From: Kitasatospora sp. NBC_01266
GTDB lineage: Bacteria > Actinomycetota > Actinomycetes > Streptomycetales > Streptomycetaceae
Direction of reading: 5' to 3'
Assembly: GCF_036242395.1 (NCBI RefSeq)
Contig: NZ_CP108458.1
Location: 7,130,001 to 7,194,000, forward strand
Length of the DNA stretch: 64,000 nt
Below are positions 40,962 through 49,561 of the stretch, piece by piece (position 1 is the first letter of the stretch; every line of letters starts with the position of its first letter). The position numbers and the translations under genes are program-made. The notes under the pieces were generated by a model. The model did no database searches, was not told where the DNA came from, and saw only the letters and a program-made list of their open reading frames with translations.

Positions 40962-41368
40962 CCCGGCCGACCGCACGAGGGCGGTGGGACGGGCGTGGCG
41001 AGCGGGGGGTCCTCACCCTGAGCTTCGCGCTCGTCTTCCCGCTGATCGTGCTGCTGGTGCTGCTCGTGGTCCAGGTCGCGCTGCTCTGGTACTCGGAGAG
41101 CGTGGCCTTGGCCGCGGCGCGCGAGGGCGCCGACGCCGGGCGCGCGTACGGCGGCACGGACCAGGACGCCACCGACCGGGCGAACGGCTTCCTGGCGCCG
41201 TTCGACGGGCTGCTCGGGACGCCCGCGGTGGGCGTCCAGCGGCCGGCCGGCACCGAGACGATCGTGGTGGACGTCAAGTTCACGCCGCTGTTCGTGATGC
41301 CCTGGCTGGACGGCCTGACGGTCGATCAGCGGGTCCAGGAACCGATCGAACGGTATGTCGGGCCATGA
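40958..41368 (+). CDS. TadE-like pseudopilin, non-canonical start
   Basis: About 136 residues, with the pseudopilin-like N-terminus GERG/VLTLSFALVFPLIVLLVLLVVQVALLWYSE and a ~95-residue external domain beginning AREGADAGRAY. There is no ATG, GTG or TTG in this frame between 40634 and the membrane segment. The best candidate is CTG 40958, which overlaps the pilin stop as CTGA, mirroring the ATGA coupling of its neighbours. The +5 position is Ser rather than Glu. Start assignment is an inference. Confidence 0.72.
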   Translation: MTRPTARGRWDGRGERGVLTLSFALVFPLIVLLVLLVVQVALLWYSESVALAAAREGADAGRAYGGTDQDATDRANGFLAPFDGLLGTPAVGVQRPAGTETIVVDVKFTPLFVMPWLDGLTVDQRVQEPIERYVGP

Positions 41369-41829
41369 GTGAGCGGGCGGACCGAGTGGCGCCGGTTGGC
41401 GCGGACCGCGAGCGGGGCAGCCTGGCGATCGAGGCGGCGATCCTGGTCCCGGCCATCGCGGTGCTCTTCAGCCTGGTGGTGATCATCGGTCAGCTGGAGA
41501 CGGCGTCCGGCAGCGTGCAGGAGGCCGCCCGGGTCGGCGCGCGCACCGTGACCCTCGACTACACGGCAGCCGAGTCCGATCAGCAACTCGACCAGGCGGC
41601 CGACGCGGCGGTCACCCAGTCGCTCGCCGAGAACGGCCTGAGCTGCCACGGGTTGACGGTCCAGGCGACCCGATCATCGCTGCAGACCGGGTTCCTGCCG
41701 CTGCGAACGGTACGGGTCGAGGTGAAGTGCACGGTTCAGGTGAATGATCTGTTCGTGACCGGGGTACCGGGCGAGATGGAGTTTGACCGGTCGTTCACCT
41801 CGGTCATCGACTACTACCGTCCGCAGTGA
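41365..41829 (+). CDS. tadE: TadE-like pseudopilin
   Basis: A 154-residue protein with the motif ERG/SLAIEAAILVPAIAVLFSLVVIIG (Glu at +5) followed by an external domain with EAARVGARTVTLDY and a Cys pair. TadE-type proteins are minor pilins processed like Flp. ATG 41365 overlaps the preceding stop (ATGA). Confidence 0.85.
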   Translation: MSERADRVAPVGADRERGSLAIEAAILVPAIAVLFSLVVIIGQLETASGSVQEAARVGARTVTLDYTAAESDQQLDQAADAAVTQSLAENGLSCHGLTVQATRSSLQTGFLPLRTVRVEVKCTVQVNDLFVTGVPGEMEFDRSFTSVIDYYRPQ

Positions 41830-41874
41830 TCCGATGACGAAGCGGAAGCGCACAACCGGCCCTGGGGAGGGGAC

Positions 41875-42333
41875 GTGAGGGTCCATCGGGGTGGCCGCGA
41901 CCGCGGCACCATCTCGATCTTCGTGGCGCTCAGCGCCAGCGTGATGATGCTCTTCATGGGCATCGTGCTGGACTGCGGCGGCCGGCTGAACGCCCTGGAG
42001 CGGGCCGACGCGCTCGCCGAGGAGGCGGCCCGGGTCGGCGGCCAGCAGATCGACCAGGGCGCGCTGCTCAGCGGCAAGGGGCCGCTGATCGACACGAACG
42101 CCGCCCTGCAGGCCGCGAACGCCTACCTGCACGCGACCTACGGGGACGGGCTGACCGCCGACTGGCCGGACCCGGGCAACCCGCCGCCGCCGGACGCCAC
42201 GAGCGTCACCTTCGTCATCAACACCACGTACCGCACCACGCTGCTCGGGCTCTTCAACACACCCACCCTGCCCGTTCAGGGCATCGGCACCGCCACCCCG
42301 GTGACCGGCAACCAGAAAGCGGGAGGCGCCTGA
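41875..42333 (+). CDS. TadG-like membrane-anchored protein
   Basis: A 152-residue protein with DRG/TISIFVALSASVMMLFMGIVLDCGG, the Flp-locus TadG/helicase-like N-terminal pattern (PF13400 Tad type), and a short external domain (ALAEEAARVGGQQIDQGAL). It lacks the von Willebrand-type extension seen in long TadG proteins. GTG 41875 follows GGGGAGGGG. Its stop overlaps the following gene start. Confidence 0.8.
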   Translation: MRVHRGGRDRGTISIFVALSASVMMLFMGIVLDCGGRLNALERADALAEEAARVGGQQIDQGALLSGKGPLIDTNAALQAANAYLHATYGDGLTADWPDPGNPPPPDATSVTFVINTTYRTTLLGLFNTPTLPVQGIGTATPVTGNQKAGGA

Positions 42334-45300
42334 TGGCCGCGCCACGAGCCAAGGTCCGAACCCGCCAGGGGAGTTCCTCGACGGCGGGGCGTCCGGAGAG
42401 CGGCCGCAGTGCCGCTCGGGCCCGCACGGCGGCGCGGCCGCCGGGGCGCCGGCGCAGTCCGCTGCGCTCGCTCCCCGCCGCCTTCGGCGCGCTGCTGGTG
42501 CTGGCCGGACTGCTGGTCGGGGTACCCGTGCTGCTGCTCCACGGCACCCACGCGGTGGCCGCGATGGGCGGGGTGGGGACCACCGGCATCTGGCAGGAGC
42601 TCTCCAGGCCGGACAACGGGCAGCTCTTCCTCTGGGCGCTGGTCGGCATCGGCTGGCTCGGCTGGGGCTGCTTCGCGCTCTCCGTGCTGCTGGAGATCCC
42701 GGCCCAGTTGCGCGGGCGAGTGGCCCGCCGGCTCCCGGCCTTCGGCTGGAGCCAGCGGATGGCGGCCGGCCTGGTCGGCGCGGTGATCGCGCTGCTGCCG
42801 GTGGCCGGCGCCTCCTTCGCCGCCGCCGCTCCGGGGCAGCTGACCGCCGCCACCGCGCCCGCGCAGCTCACGGCCGCGCCGCGGTACGCCGCGCTGGCCG
42901 GCGCTCCGGCCACCGCGCCCACCCTCGCGCTGCCGGCCGCCGATCCGCAGCCGCAGCAGCCCGGTTACACCGTGCGGGACAGCCGGCCGGCCGACAGCCT
43001 CTGGTCGATCGCCGAGCGTCAACTCGGCTCGGGGGAGCGCTGGCAGGAGATCGCCAAGCTCAACGCGGGGCGGGTGATGGACGGTTCCGGTGAGCGCTTC
43101 GACGCGGACCGGCCGATCCAGCCCGGCTGGCAGCTGCTGATGCCGTCGGACGCCAAGCCGGACGGCTCGGGCGCGGTGGGGGCGGCTACGGCGGGGTCGG
43201 GTGCGGCGGGGTCGGGATCGGGAGCGGGATCGGCGGGGTCGGGGTCGGGGTCGGCCGGCGCCCCGGCGAGTGGGCAGCAGGGGGCGCACGACGCCACCGC
43301 GACGGTCCGGGCGGGTGACACGCTGTCCACCATCGCGCAGCGGGAGCTGGGGAGTTCGGACGACTGGCAGCAGCTGTTCGACGCCAACAAGGGGGTGCGG
43401 GCACCGGACGGCGAGACGTTGACCGATCCGAACGTGGTGGTGCCGGGGATGGTGCTGACCATCCCGGGCGCACCGACCGCGCAGCCGCCGGCCCCGGCCC
43501 CGGCCCCGGTGCCGCAGCCGGCACCCGCCGCCTCCGCACCGGTTGCCGAACAGCCGTCCGCGCACCCGTCCGCGCACCCCTCCGCCGGGCCCACCGCGCA
43601 CCCGTCCGGCAGAGCGGCCGCCGACCCCGCCGCCCACCCGAGCAGCGCCGCCGCCGGAGCCCGGGAGCGGGCGGGCGGCGGCGCGCGCGAGAGCGCCCAC
43701 CTGGCCAAGGCTGGGGCGGAGGAACCGGCCGGCGACTACACCGCCGCGCTCGCCGCCGCCGGGATCGGGGTGCTGCTCTCCGCCGTGCTGATCGGCTCGG
43801 TCGCGCACCGGCGCGGCGTGCAGCAGCGGGCCCGCCGCCCCCGGCACCGGATCCCGATGCCCACGCCGCCCGCCGCCGCCTTCGAGGCGGAGCTGCGGGC
43901 CCGGCAGGACAGCACCGGACTCGACCTGCTGAACCGCTCGCTGCGCACCTTGGCCCGCAACGTCAGCCGCACCGGCAAGCGCCTGCCCGCCCTCGCGGCC
44001 GTGCGGGTCACCACCGGCGGCACCGTCGAGCTGTACCTGGCCGCCGCCGCCGTCCCGATCGCGCCGTTCCGTGCCGCGCACGCGCCCAACGTGTGGTGGT
44101 GCTCGGCCGATTCCACCGAGCTGCTCTCGGTCCAGCAGGCCGCCAAGGTCCCCGCCCCCTACCCGGCGCTGGTCACCCTCGGATCGGCCACCGACGGCGC
44201 CGCCGTGCTGGCCGACCTGGAGACGGTCCGGCTGCTGCACCTGGCCGGCCATCCGGACGACGCCCGCGCGGTGCTGCGCACCATCGCGCTGGAGCTGGCC
44301 CACAGTCCGCTGGCCGACCGGCTCAGCCTGCACCTGGTCGGCTTCCCCGAGGACCTGCCGGTCTCCGACACCGTCGCCGACCGGGTGCACCGCTACCCGT
44401 CCCTGGAGACCGCGCTCGCCGCGCTCGAACCCAGGATCGCCAAGGCCCGCGCCTCGCTGGTCGACGTCGGCGCGACGCACCCGCGCGACGCCCGCAGCCA
44501 GGGGCACGCCGACGATGCCTGGGTGCCGGAGATCGTGCTCTCCGCGCAGCCGCCCATCGGTGACGTGCCGTCAGAACTCGGTCGGCTGCTCGACGGCAGG
44601 CCGCGCACCTGCCTGGCCGTGGTCGCCCGGGCTCCGGAGCGGGGCGCCGGTCCGGTGGCCCGCTGGACGCTGCCGAGCACCGGACCGGCCACCCTGCCCG
44701 GCCTGCAGCTCTCCTTCCAGCTGCAGCGACTCTCCGACGAACAGTTCGGACACTGGGGCGAGTTGGTGAGCACCAGCGAGTCCACAGCGCAACACCCGGC
44801 GCCGTCCTGGACCTTCGAGGGCGAGGAGCTGGAGCCGGCCGATCTGCCGAAGCCGGTCCCGGTGTTGGCGGGCGTCGGCGCCGGCACCGCCTGCTTCGTC
44901 GGTGAGGCACTGCCCGACGGGCCGCCGGAGGACGGCCCGCGCCTGATCGGTCGGCTGATCGGGACGGGCAGCAGTCCGTTCGCGAGCATCAACCCGGCTG
45001 CGGCGCCGGTTGGTTCGGCCAGGCACAGCAGCAACGGCCGCGGGCTGCGGGCGATCAGCGGCCAGGGGGTGCCGCCCCGGTCCGTCGTCATGCCGGTCGA
45101 GCCGGTCGAACCGGCCGTCGCGGCCGCCGAGCCGCCGGTGGCACCCGACCCGGCGGTTGCCCCGGAGCCGCCGGCCGTTCCGGAGCCCTCGGCGGCCGGC
45201 GAACCCCCGGTCACCCCCGAGCCTCCCGCCGCACCCGAGCCCGCACCCGAGCCCGCACCCGAGCCCGCCCCCATCCACGACGCCGCCCCCGCGCCGACCC

Positions 45301-46193
45301 CCGTGCTGCCCGACCCGCGTGTCCCGTTCCGCCCCGAGCCCGTCCCGGCCACCGCCACGCCGGCCGCCGGCACCCCGTTCCCGGGCCCGGTGACGGCTCG
45401 CACCGACGCCGACGACCTGCTCGCGATCCTCCGCTCCCCGGAGGCGCACGCGATCCGCACCACCCCCCGGGTGCGGCTGCTCGGCCCGGTCGACGTGCTC
45501 GGCGCCTGCGGCCCGACGGAGTCGGCCACCGTGCCCGGCCTCACCGAACTCGCCGCCTACCTGGCGCTGAACCCCGGCGCCGACCCCGCCGCGGCCGACC
45601 GCGCCCTGCATCCGGGCGACCACGCCCGCCCGGACCAGGCGCTGCCCGCCACCTTCGCCGCCCTGGCCGACTGGATCGGGAGCGACCCGGACGGCCGCGC
45701 GTTCCTGCGCCAGGAAGGCGCCGACCGCTTCACCTTCGCCCCGACCGTCACCTGCGACTGGGACGAGTTCCGCAGCCTCTACCGCCGCGGCATGCGCAGC
45801 ACCAGCACCACCGCCGACGCCGCCCTCGCCCACGCCCTGGCCCTGGTCCGGGGCGCCCCGTTCGCCGAGACCCCCGACGGCGGTTACGGCTGGGCCGAGG
45901 CGGCCCGGCAGGACATGCTCGCCGCCATCGTCGACACCGCCCACGAACTCGCCGCCCGCCGCCTGCAGTACGGCGACCACCGCAGCGCCGAGGCCGCCGT
46001 CTTCCGCGGCCTGGCCGTCGCCCCGGACGTCGAGCTCCTGCACCGGGACCTGTTCTACGCCTACGCCTCGGCCGGCGCCCGCGACCAGCTCCTCAAGGCC
46101 GTCAACCGCCTGGACGCGCTGAGCCGCCGCACCGGCCGCAGCCTCGCCCCCGACACCGTCGCCCTGCTGCGCGACCTGCTCGCCAGCCCCTGA
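42333..46193 (+). CDS. Large membrane protein with two LysM domains and a C-terminal BTAD domain
   Basis: A 1286-residue protein ending the pilus operon. Three membrane helices lie in the first ~170 residues and a fourth at about 468-490. Two LysM-like modules sit between them (about 211-270, DSLWSIAERQLG; and 322-379, GDTLSTIAQRELG), which would place them outside to bind peptidoglycan. After the fourth helix are ~550 residues including a Pro/Ala-rich linker with EPAPEPAP repeats. The C-terminal ~245 residues are a bacterial transcriptional activator domain (VRLLGPVDVLGACG, then the TPR-like MLAAIVDTAHELAARRLQYGD). It could link wall status to pilus function; no separate DNA-binding domain is obvious. 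Confidence 0.85.
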   Translation: MAAPRAKVRTRQGSSSTAGRPESGRSAARARTAARPPGRRRSPLRSLPAAFGALLVLAGLLVGVPVLLLHGTHAVAAMGGVGTTGIWQELSRPDNGQLFLWALVGIGWLGWGCFALSVLLEIPAQLRGRVARRLPAFGWSQRMAAGLVGAVIALLPVAGASFAAAAPGQLTAATAPAQLTAAPRYAALAGAPATAPTLALPAADPQPQQPGYTVRDSRPADSLWSIAERQLGSGERWQEIAKLNAGRVMDGSGERFDADRPIQPGWQLLMPSDAKPDGSGAVGAATAGSGAAGSGSGAGSAGSGSGSAGAPASGQQGAHDATATVRAGDTLSTIAQRELGSSDDWQQLFDANKGVRAPDGETLTDPNVVVPGMVLTIPGAPTAQPPAPAPAPVPQPAPAASAPVAEQPSAHPSAHPSAGPTAHPSGRAAADPAAHPSSAAAGARERAGGGARESAHLAKAGAEEPAGDYTAALAAAGIGVLLSAVLIGSVAHRRGVQQRARRPRHRIPMPTPPAAAFEAELRARQDSTGLDLLNRSLRTLARNVSRTGKRLPALAAVRVTTGGTVELYLAAAAVPIAPFRAAHAPNVWWCSADSTELLSVQQAAKVPAPYPALVTLGSATDGAAVLADLETVRLLHLAGHPDDARAVLRTIALELAHSPLADRLSLHLVGFPEDLPVSDTVADRVHRYPSLETALAALEPRIAKARASLVDVGATHPRDARSQGHADDAWVPEIVLSAQPPIGDVPSELGRLLDGRPRTCLAVVARAPERGAGPVARWTLPSTGPATLPGLQLSFQLQRLSDEQFGHWGELVSTSESTAQHPAPSWTFEGEELEPADLPKPVPVLAGVGAGTACFVGEALPDGPPEDGPRLIGRLIGTGSSPFASINPAAAPVGSARHSSNGRGLRAISGQGVPPRSVVMPVEPVEPAVAAAEPPVAPDPAVAPEPPAVPEPSAAGEPPVTPEPPAAPEPAPEPAPEPAPIHDAAPAPTPVLPDPRVPFRPEPVPATATPAAGTPFPGPVTARTDADDLLAILRSPEAHAIRTTPRVRLLGPVDVLGACGPTESATVPGLTELAAYLALNPGADPAAADRALHPGDHARPDQALPATFAALADWIGSDPDGRAFLRQEGADRFTFAPTVTCDWDEFRSLYRRGMRSTSTTADAALAHALALVRGAPFAETPDGGYGWAEAARQDMLAAIVDTAHELAARRLQYGDHRSAEAAVFRGLAVAPDVELLHRDLFYAYASAGARDQLLKAVNRLDALSRRTGRSLAPDTVALLRDLLASP

Positions 46194-46210
46194 GCCGAAG
46201 GGCCACCGCC

Positions 46211-46225
46211 ATCACGAATCGTGAT
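46211..46225. promoter_or_regulatory. ATCACGA-A-TCGTGAT palindrome
   Basis: A perfect 7+1+7 palindrome lies 17 bp after the stop of the LysM-BTAD gene and upstream of the NTF2-like gene. It is an operator candidate for the latter. Confidence 0.4.
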
Positions 46226-46276
46226 CGCAGGGCACCCGGATCACGTCTGGGTCGCGGCCGCTGAACAGGCTTGACT

Positions 46277-46309
46277 GGTACTCGGGGCGGACGGGCCGCC
46301 CCGAGTACC
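46277..46309 (+). terminator. Perfect 14-bp hairpin at the end of the pilus operon
   Basis: Arms 46277-46290 and 46296-46309 (GGTACTCGGGGCGG and complement) enclose a 5-nt loop. It ends 19 bp before the NTF2-like start, so it either terminates the pilus operon or sits in the leader of the next gene. Confidence 0.65.
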
Positions 46310-46328
46310 GGAAGGGCGGAACCCCGAC

Positions 46329-46769
46329 ATGACCAGCACCGAGTCGACCGTCAGCGGACCCAAGGACGTGGTCCGCCGCTACTTCGCCGCGCTGGCGGCG
46401 GGTGACCAGCAGATGGTCCGGGACTCCTGGGCACCGGACGGGAGTTGCTGGTACGGCGGCGAGCTGCCGATCTCCGGGACCTGGCAGGGGCGCGACCAGG
46501 TGATCGACGGGTTCCTGGCCACCGCGTTCGCGCACCTCGATCCGGAGCGGGAGATCGGGATCCGGGTCACCAACCTCTTCGGCGAGGGCGAGCAGGTGTT
46601 CGTCGAGTGGGACTCCTGGGCGACCGGCCGGACCGGGCGGCCCTACCAGCAGAAGAACAGCGGCGTCTTCGCCGTCCGGGACGGACAGATCGTCAGCATG
46701 CGCGAGTACGCCGACACGCAGGGCTGGGAGCGCGCGTTGATCGACAATGCTCCCGCCCCGCTTCGGTAG
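46329..46769 (+). CDS. NTF2-like/SnoaL-type protein
   Basis: A 146-residue alpha+beta barrel protein. The N-terminal helix DVVRRYFAALAAGDQQMVRDSWAPDG, the strand VFVEWDSWATGRTGRPY and the closing VFAVRDGQIVSMREYADTQGW are typical of SnoaL-like NTF2 proteins (cyclases, isomerases or binding proteins). No catalytic assignment is possible. The gene is monocistronic between two strong hairpins. Confidence 0.85.
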   Translation: MTSTESTVSGPKDVVRRYFAALAAGDQQMVRDSWAPDGSCWYGGELPISGTWQGRDQVIDGFLATAFAHLDPEREIGIRVTNLFGEGEQVFVEWDSWATGRTGRPYQQKNSGVFAVRDGQIVSMREYADTQGWERALIDNAPAPLR

Positions 46770-46783
46770 CGGGACGGGAGCAT
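46747..46783. terminator. Bidirectional hairpin that includes the NTF2-like stop codon
   Basis: Arms 46747-46762 and 46768-46783 pair at 15 of 16 positions (one C-A mismatch) with loop TCGGT. The TAG stop (46767-46769) spans the loop/stem boundary. The convergent phospholipase gene ends at 46808. Confidence 0.65.
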
Positions 46784-46807
46784 CGGTCGGTCAGAGTTGA
46801 CGAGCCG

Positions 46808-48823
46808 TCAGCTGACGTTGATCGCCGTGTCGTCGAGCACGAACGAGGCGTTGTACTCGCTGCTCTCGGTGCCGGTGAACTTCAGCGTGACGGTCTGCCC
46901 GGCGTAGGGCGACAGGTCGAAGGTGTGCTGGGCGTAGCCGGTGGCCGCGTCCAGGTTGGAGTAGGTGTGCAGGGTGCCGAGCACCGTGCCGGAGCTGTTC
47001 AGCACCTGGACCTTGAGGGTGTCGTAGGCGGTGGTGGTGCTGGGGTCGGTGGTGTCCACGTGCAGCCAGAAGCTCAGCTGGTAGCTGGAGCAGCCGCTCG
47101 GGACACTGACCGTCTGGGCCAGGGTGTCGGTGTGCGTGGTGCCGTAACCGTCCAGCCAGGCATCCCAGTTACCGCTGTGCGGCGGCTCGTCGCTGCTGTC
47201 GCTGACCACGCCGGACGAGGTGCTCCACGGCGAGGCGGTGCCGGTCTCGAAGCCGGGGTTGCCGAGCAGCTGTGCGGCGGTGCAGCCGCTGCCGGAACCG
47301 GGGTTGACGGTCCAGCTGAAGCTGGTGGAGCCGCTGGCGCCGGTGGTGTCCTTGGCGGTCACCGTCACGGCGGCGGTGCCGGCGGTGGTGGGGGTGCCGG
47401 TGATCTGACCGGTGGTGGAGCTGATCGACAGTCCGGCGGGCAGGCCGGTGGCGGCGTAGCTCAGGGTCTGGCCGGAGGCCGAGTCACTGGCGGCGATCTG
47501 CAGGCTGGCGGCGGTGCCCACGGTGGCGGTCTGGGTGCCCGGGTTGGTCACCGTCACGGTGTTGCTGCCGGTGACCGGGTTCACGGTCCAGCTGAAGGAG
47601 GCCGAACCGGAGGGGCCGGTCGAATCGGTGGCCGTCACGGTGACGCTCGAGGTCCCCGAGGCGGTCGGGGTGCCGGAGATCAGCCCCGTCGAGGAGTTGA
47701 TCGACAGTCCGGCCGGCAGCCCGGTGGCCGCGTAGGAGAGGGTGCCGCTCGCGGTGTCGGTGGCCGAGACCTGCAGGCTGGCGGCGGAGCCGACGGTGCT
47801 GGTCTGGGTGCCCGGGTTGGCCACGGTCACGCCGGCGCTGCTGGTCTGGTTGAAGTCGGCGGTGATCGTCGACTCCAGGCCGCTGACCACGCCGGGGTCG
47901 CTGACGATCAGGCCCAGCTCGCGGTTGTCGTTCAGCGAGTTGTCGGAGAAGTTCTCCGAGCCCGCGAACGCCTTGGCGGTGGAGGTGCCGTAGTCGGCCA
48001 CGATCGCCTTGGCGTGGATGTAGAAGCCGGTCGAGCTGGTGTAGGTGGTCACCTTGCCGCCCGCGGCGGTGATCTGGTTCAGGTCGGAGGTGTAGGTGTT
48101 GCTCTCGTTCTCCGCCACCACCCGGACCGTGACGCCGCGCTGCTCGTCCGCGACGATCGCGTTGATCAGGGCGGTGTCGCCGAACTCCTCCTCCTCGATG
48201 TCCAGGGAGTGCTGGGCCCCGTTGATCAGGTTCAGCAGCTGGGTCTGCGAGTCGGTCGGCGACCAGACCAGGTCGTCGCCGTCGGAGGGGGTGATCGAGG
48301 TCTTCGCGTAGTCGGCGGCGAAGACCTGCTCGATCGCGTTGACGTCGTTCGCGTCGGTGTCGAAGACCCCGTAGTCACGCGAGGTCGCGTAGTACACGGT
48401 GTCGAAGTTGCCGGTGCTGATGTAGGACTTGGCGCCGTCGACGGTGATCGTCTTCTGGTGCGTGTAGACGAAGGCCGAGGAGGAGTAGGTGACTCCGACG
48501 CCGCCGGCCTGCAGGGCGCTGTAGGCGGCGCTGTTCACCGAGGTCTGCTTGGCGTCCATGATGACGCGGACGGGGATGCCCGCCTTCTCCTTGGCCACCA
48601 GGTCGTTGACCAGCGTGGTGTCGCGCAGCTCGTAGATCGTCACATCGATCGACTTCGTCGCGGAGTTGACGAAGTTGTAGATCGCGCTCTCGCCCTGGTC
48701 CGGCAGGATCACCAGGGAGTAGGTGCCGGTCGCCGCGTGTGCGGCGGCCACGGGCGCCAGCACACTGGCGGCGGCCGTGGCCCCGGCAGCGAGGCTGATC
48801 AAGGCGCGACGGGTGAGTCTCAT
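46808..48823 (-). CDS. Secreted phospholipase D-like protein with two Ig-like repeats
   Basis: A 671-residue exported protein. It has a Tat-like signal (RLTRRALISLAAGATAAAS, cleavage near AHA-AT). Two PLD halves carry the HKD motif: H122-x-K124-x4-D129 and H270-x-K272-x4-D277. Two tandem ~85-residue putative-Ig (He_PIG) domains share LSYAATGLPAGLSI and ISGTP/ITGTP, and a C-terminal ~140-residue beta-sandwich follows. HKD enzymes hydrolyse phosphodiesters of lipids or nucleic acids. Within the second half the Glu-rich DIEEEEFGD is unusual. The Ig and sandwich domains probably bind substrate or cell wall. Confidence 0.88.
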   Translation of the reverse strand: MRLTRRALISLAAGATAAASVLAPVAAAHAATGTYSLVILPDQGESAIYNFVNSATKSIDVTIYELRDTTLVNDLVAKEKAGIPVRVIMDAKQTSVNSAAYSALQAGGVGVTYSSSAFVYTHQKTITVDGAKSYISTGNFDTVYYATSRDYGVFDTDANDVNAIEQVFAADYAKTSITPSDGDDLVWSPTDSQTQLLNLINGAQHSLDIEEEEFGDTALINAIVADEQRGVTVRVVAENESNTYTSDLNQITAAGGKVTTYTSSTGFYIHAKAIVADYGTSTAKAFAGSENFSDNSLNDNRELGLIVSDPGVVSGLESTITADFNQTSSAGVTVANPGTQTSTVGSAASLQVSATDTASGTLSYAATGLPAGLSINSSTGLISGTPTASGTSSVTVTATDSTGPSGSASFSWTVNPVTGSNTVTVTNPGTQTATVGTAASLQIAASDSASGQTLSYAATGLPAGLSISSTTGQITGTPTTAGTAAVTVTAKDTTGASGSTSFSWTVNPGSGSGCTAAQLLGNPGFETGTASPWSTSSGVVSDSSDEPPHSGNWDAWLDGYGTTHTDTLAQTVSVPSGCSSYQLSFWLHVDTTDPSTTTAYDTLKVQVLNSSGTVLGTLHTYSNLDAATGYAQHTFDLSPYAGQTVTLKFTGTESSEYNASFVLDDTAINVS

Positions 48824-48856
48824 TCAAGTCTCCGTGGGGGTAGACGGGGAGAGGCG

Positions 48857-48892
48857 ACGCGCGTAGCTCCGACGTGCAACGCGCGTAGCTCC
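48857..48892 (-). promoter_or_regulatory. 14-bp direct repeat in the leader of the PLD gene
   Basis: ACGCGCGTAGCTCC occurs at 48857-48870 and again at 48879-48892, a 22-bp period (two helical turns), 34-69 bp upstream of the start. The sequence does not fit the PhoP box consensus I know. Possible binding site for a tandem-dimer activator. Confidence 0.4.
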
Positions 48893-49026
48893 CCAAGTAA
48901 GGCACAGCGCCGATGGCCGGTGAAGTCTGCGCACATGACAAGTGGCTTAACAGCAAGGCGACAGTTGACGGTCCGTTCCGATAATCGGAGCATGGTGAAG
49001 TACGGCTTGCGGCAGAGGAGTTGAAC

Positions 49027-49521
49027 GTGTGGTTGCGTGATGTCGAACTCGGGGACCTGCCCGCCTACTTGAGGATGCGATGTGACCCGGTGATGATGGC
49101 CGAGCTCGGTGGGCCGCTGCCGGCCGACGGCATGGCGGAGAAGGTTCGCCGCGATGTGGCGGGGGTCCTGACGGACGATCACTGGATCAAGATGATCGTG
49201 CCGGACGGACCGGAGCCCGGCGCGGTCGCCGGAACCGTCACCCTGTGGACCCACGAGGAGCCCGGTGCTTCGTACTCGGAGATCGGCTGGATGGTACTGC
49301 CGGAGTTCCAGGGTCAGGGGCTCGGCAAGCGCGCGGTCCGCGAACTGCTTCGACTGGCCCGCGCGGACGGCCGCTGGGGCGTGGTGCACGCCTTCCCGGC
49401 CACCACCAACGCCGCGTCGAACGGGATCTGTCGCTCGCTCGAATTCACCCTCAGGGGTGAGCGGCGCACGGAGTTCGCGGGGTGCTCGCTGCTGACCAAC
49501 CACTGGACGGTCGAGACCTGA
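49027..49521 (+). CDS. GNAT family N-acetyltransferase
   Basis: A 164-residue acetyl-CoA-dependent acyltransferase. The acetyl-CoA pyrophosphate loop is in EIGWMVLPEFQGQGLGKRAVRELL (Q/R-x-x-G-x-G/A pattern), followed by the FPATTNAASNGICRSLEF block typical of RimJ/RimL-type members. GTG 49027 lies six bases after GAGGAG and was preferred over TTG 49021. Substrate unknown. Confidence 0.87.
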   Translation: MWLRDVELGDLPAYLRMRCDPVMMAELGGPLPADGMAEKVRRDVAGVLTDDHWIKMIVPDGPEPGAVAGTVTLWTHEEPGASYSEIGWMVLPEFQGQGLGKRAVRELLRLARADGRWGVVHAFPATTNAASNGICRSLEFTLRGERRTEFAGCSLLTNHWTVET

Positions 49522-49561
49522 GCCGATCCGGTGGTCGGTCGGCGCACCGCCCGGACGGGCC

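Noticed and set aside
41000..41010. Possible frameshift at the G run in the first TadE gene
   Set aside because: The residues on both sides (GERG then VLTLSFALV) belong to the same frame and match the motif in the neighbouring genes, so the run appears intact; the unusual start is the better explanation.
42276..44507. 743-codon minus-strand open frame over the LysM-BTAD gene
   Set aside because: GC shadow; the plus strand has LysM and BTAD motifs and a coupled start.
48857..48892. PHO box
   Set aside because: The repeat period is 22 bp and the sequence lacks the GTTCACC-type 11-bp units expected for PhoP.
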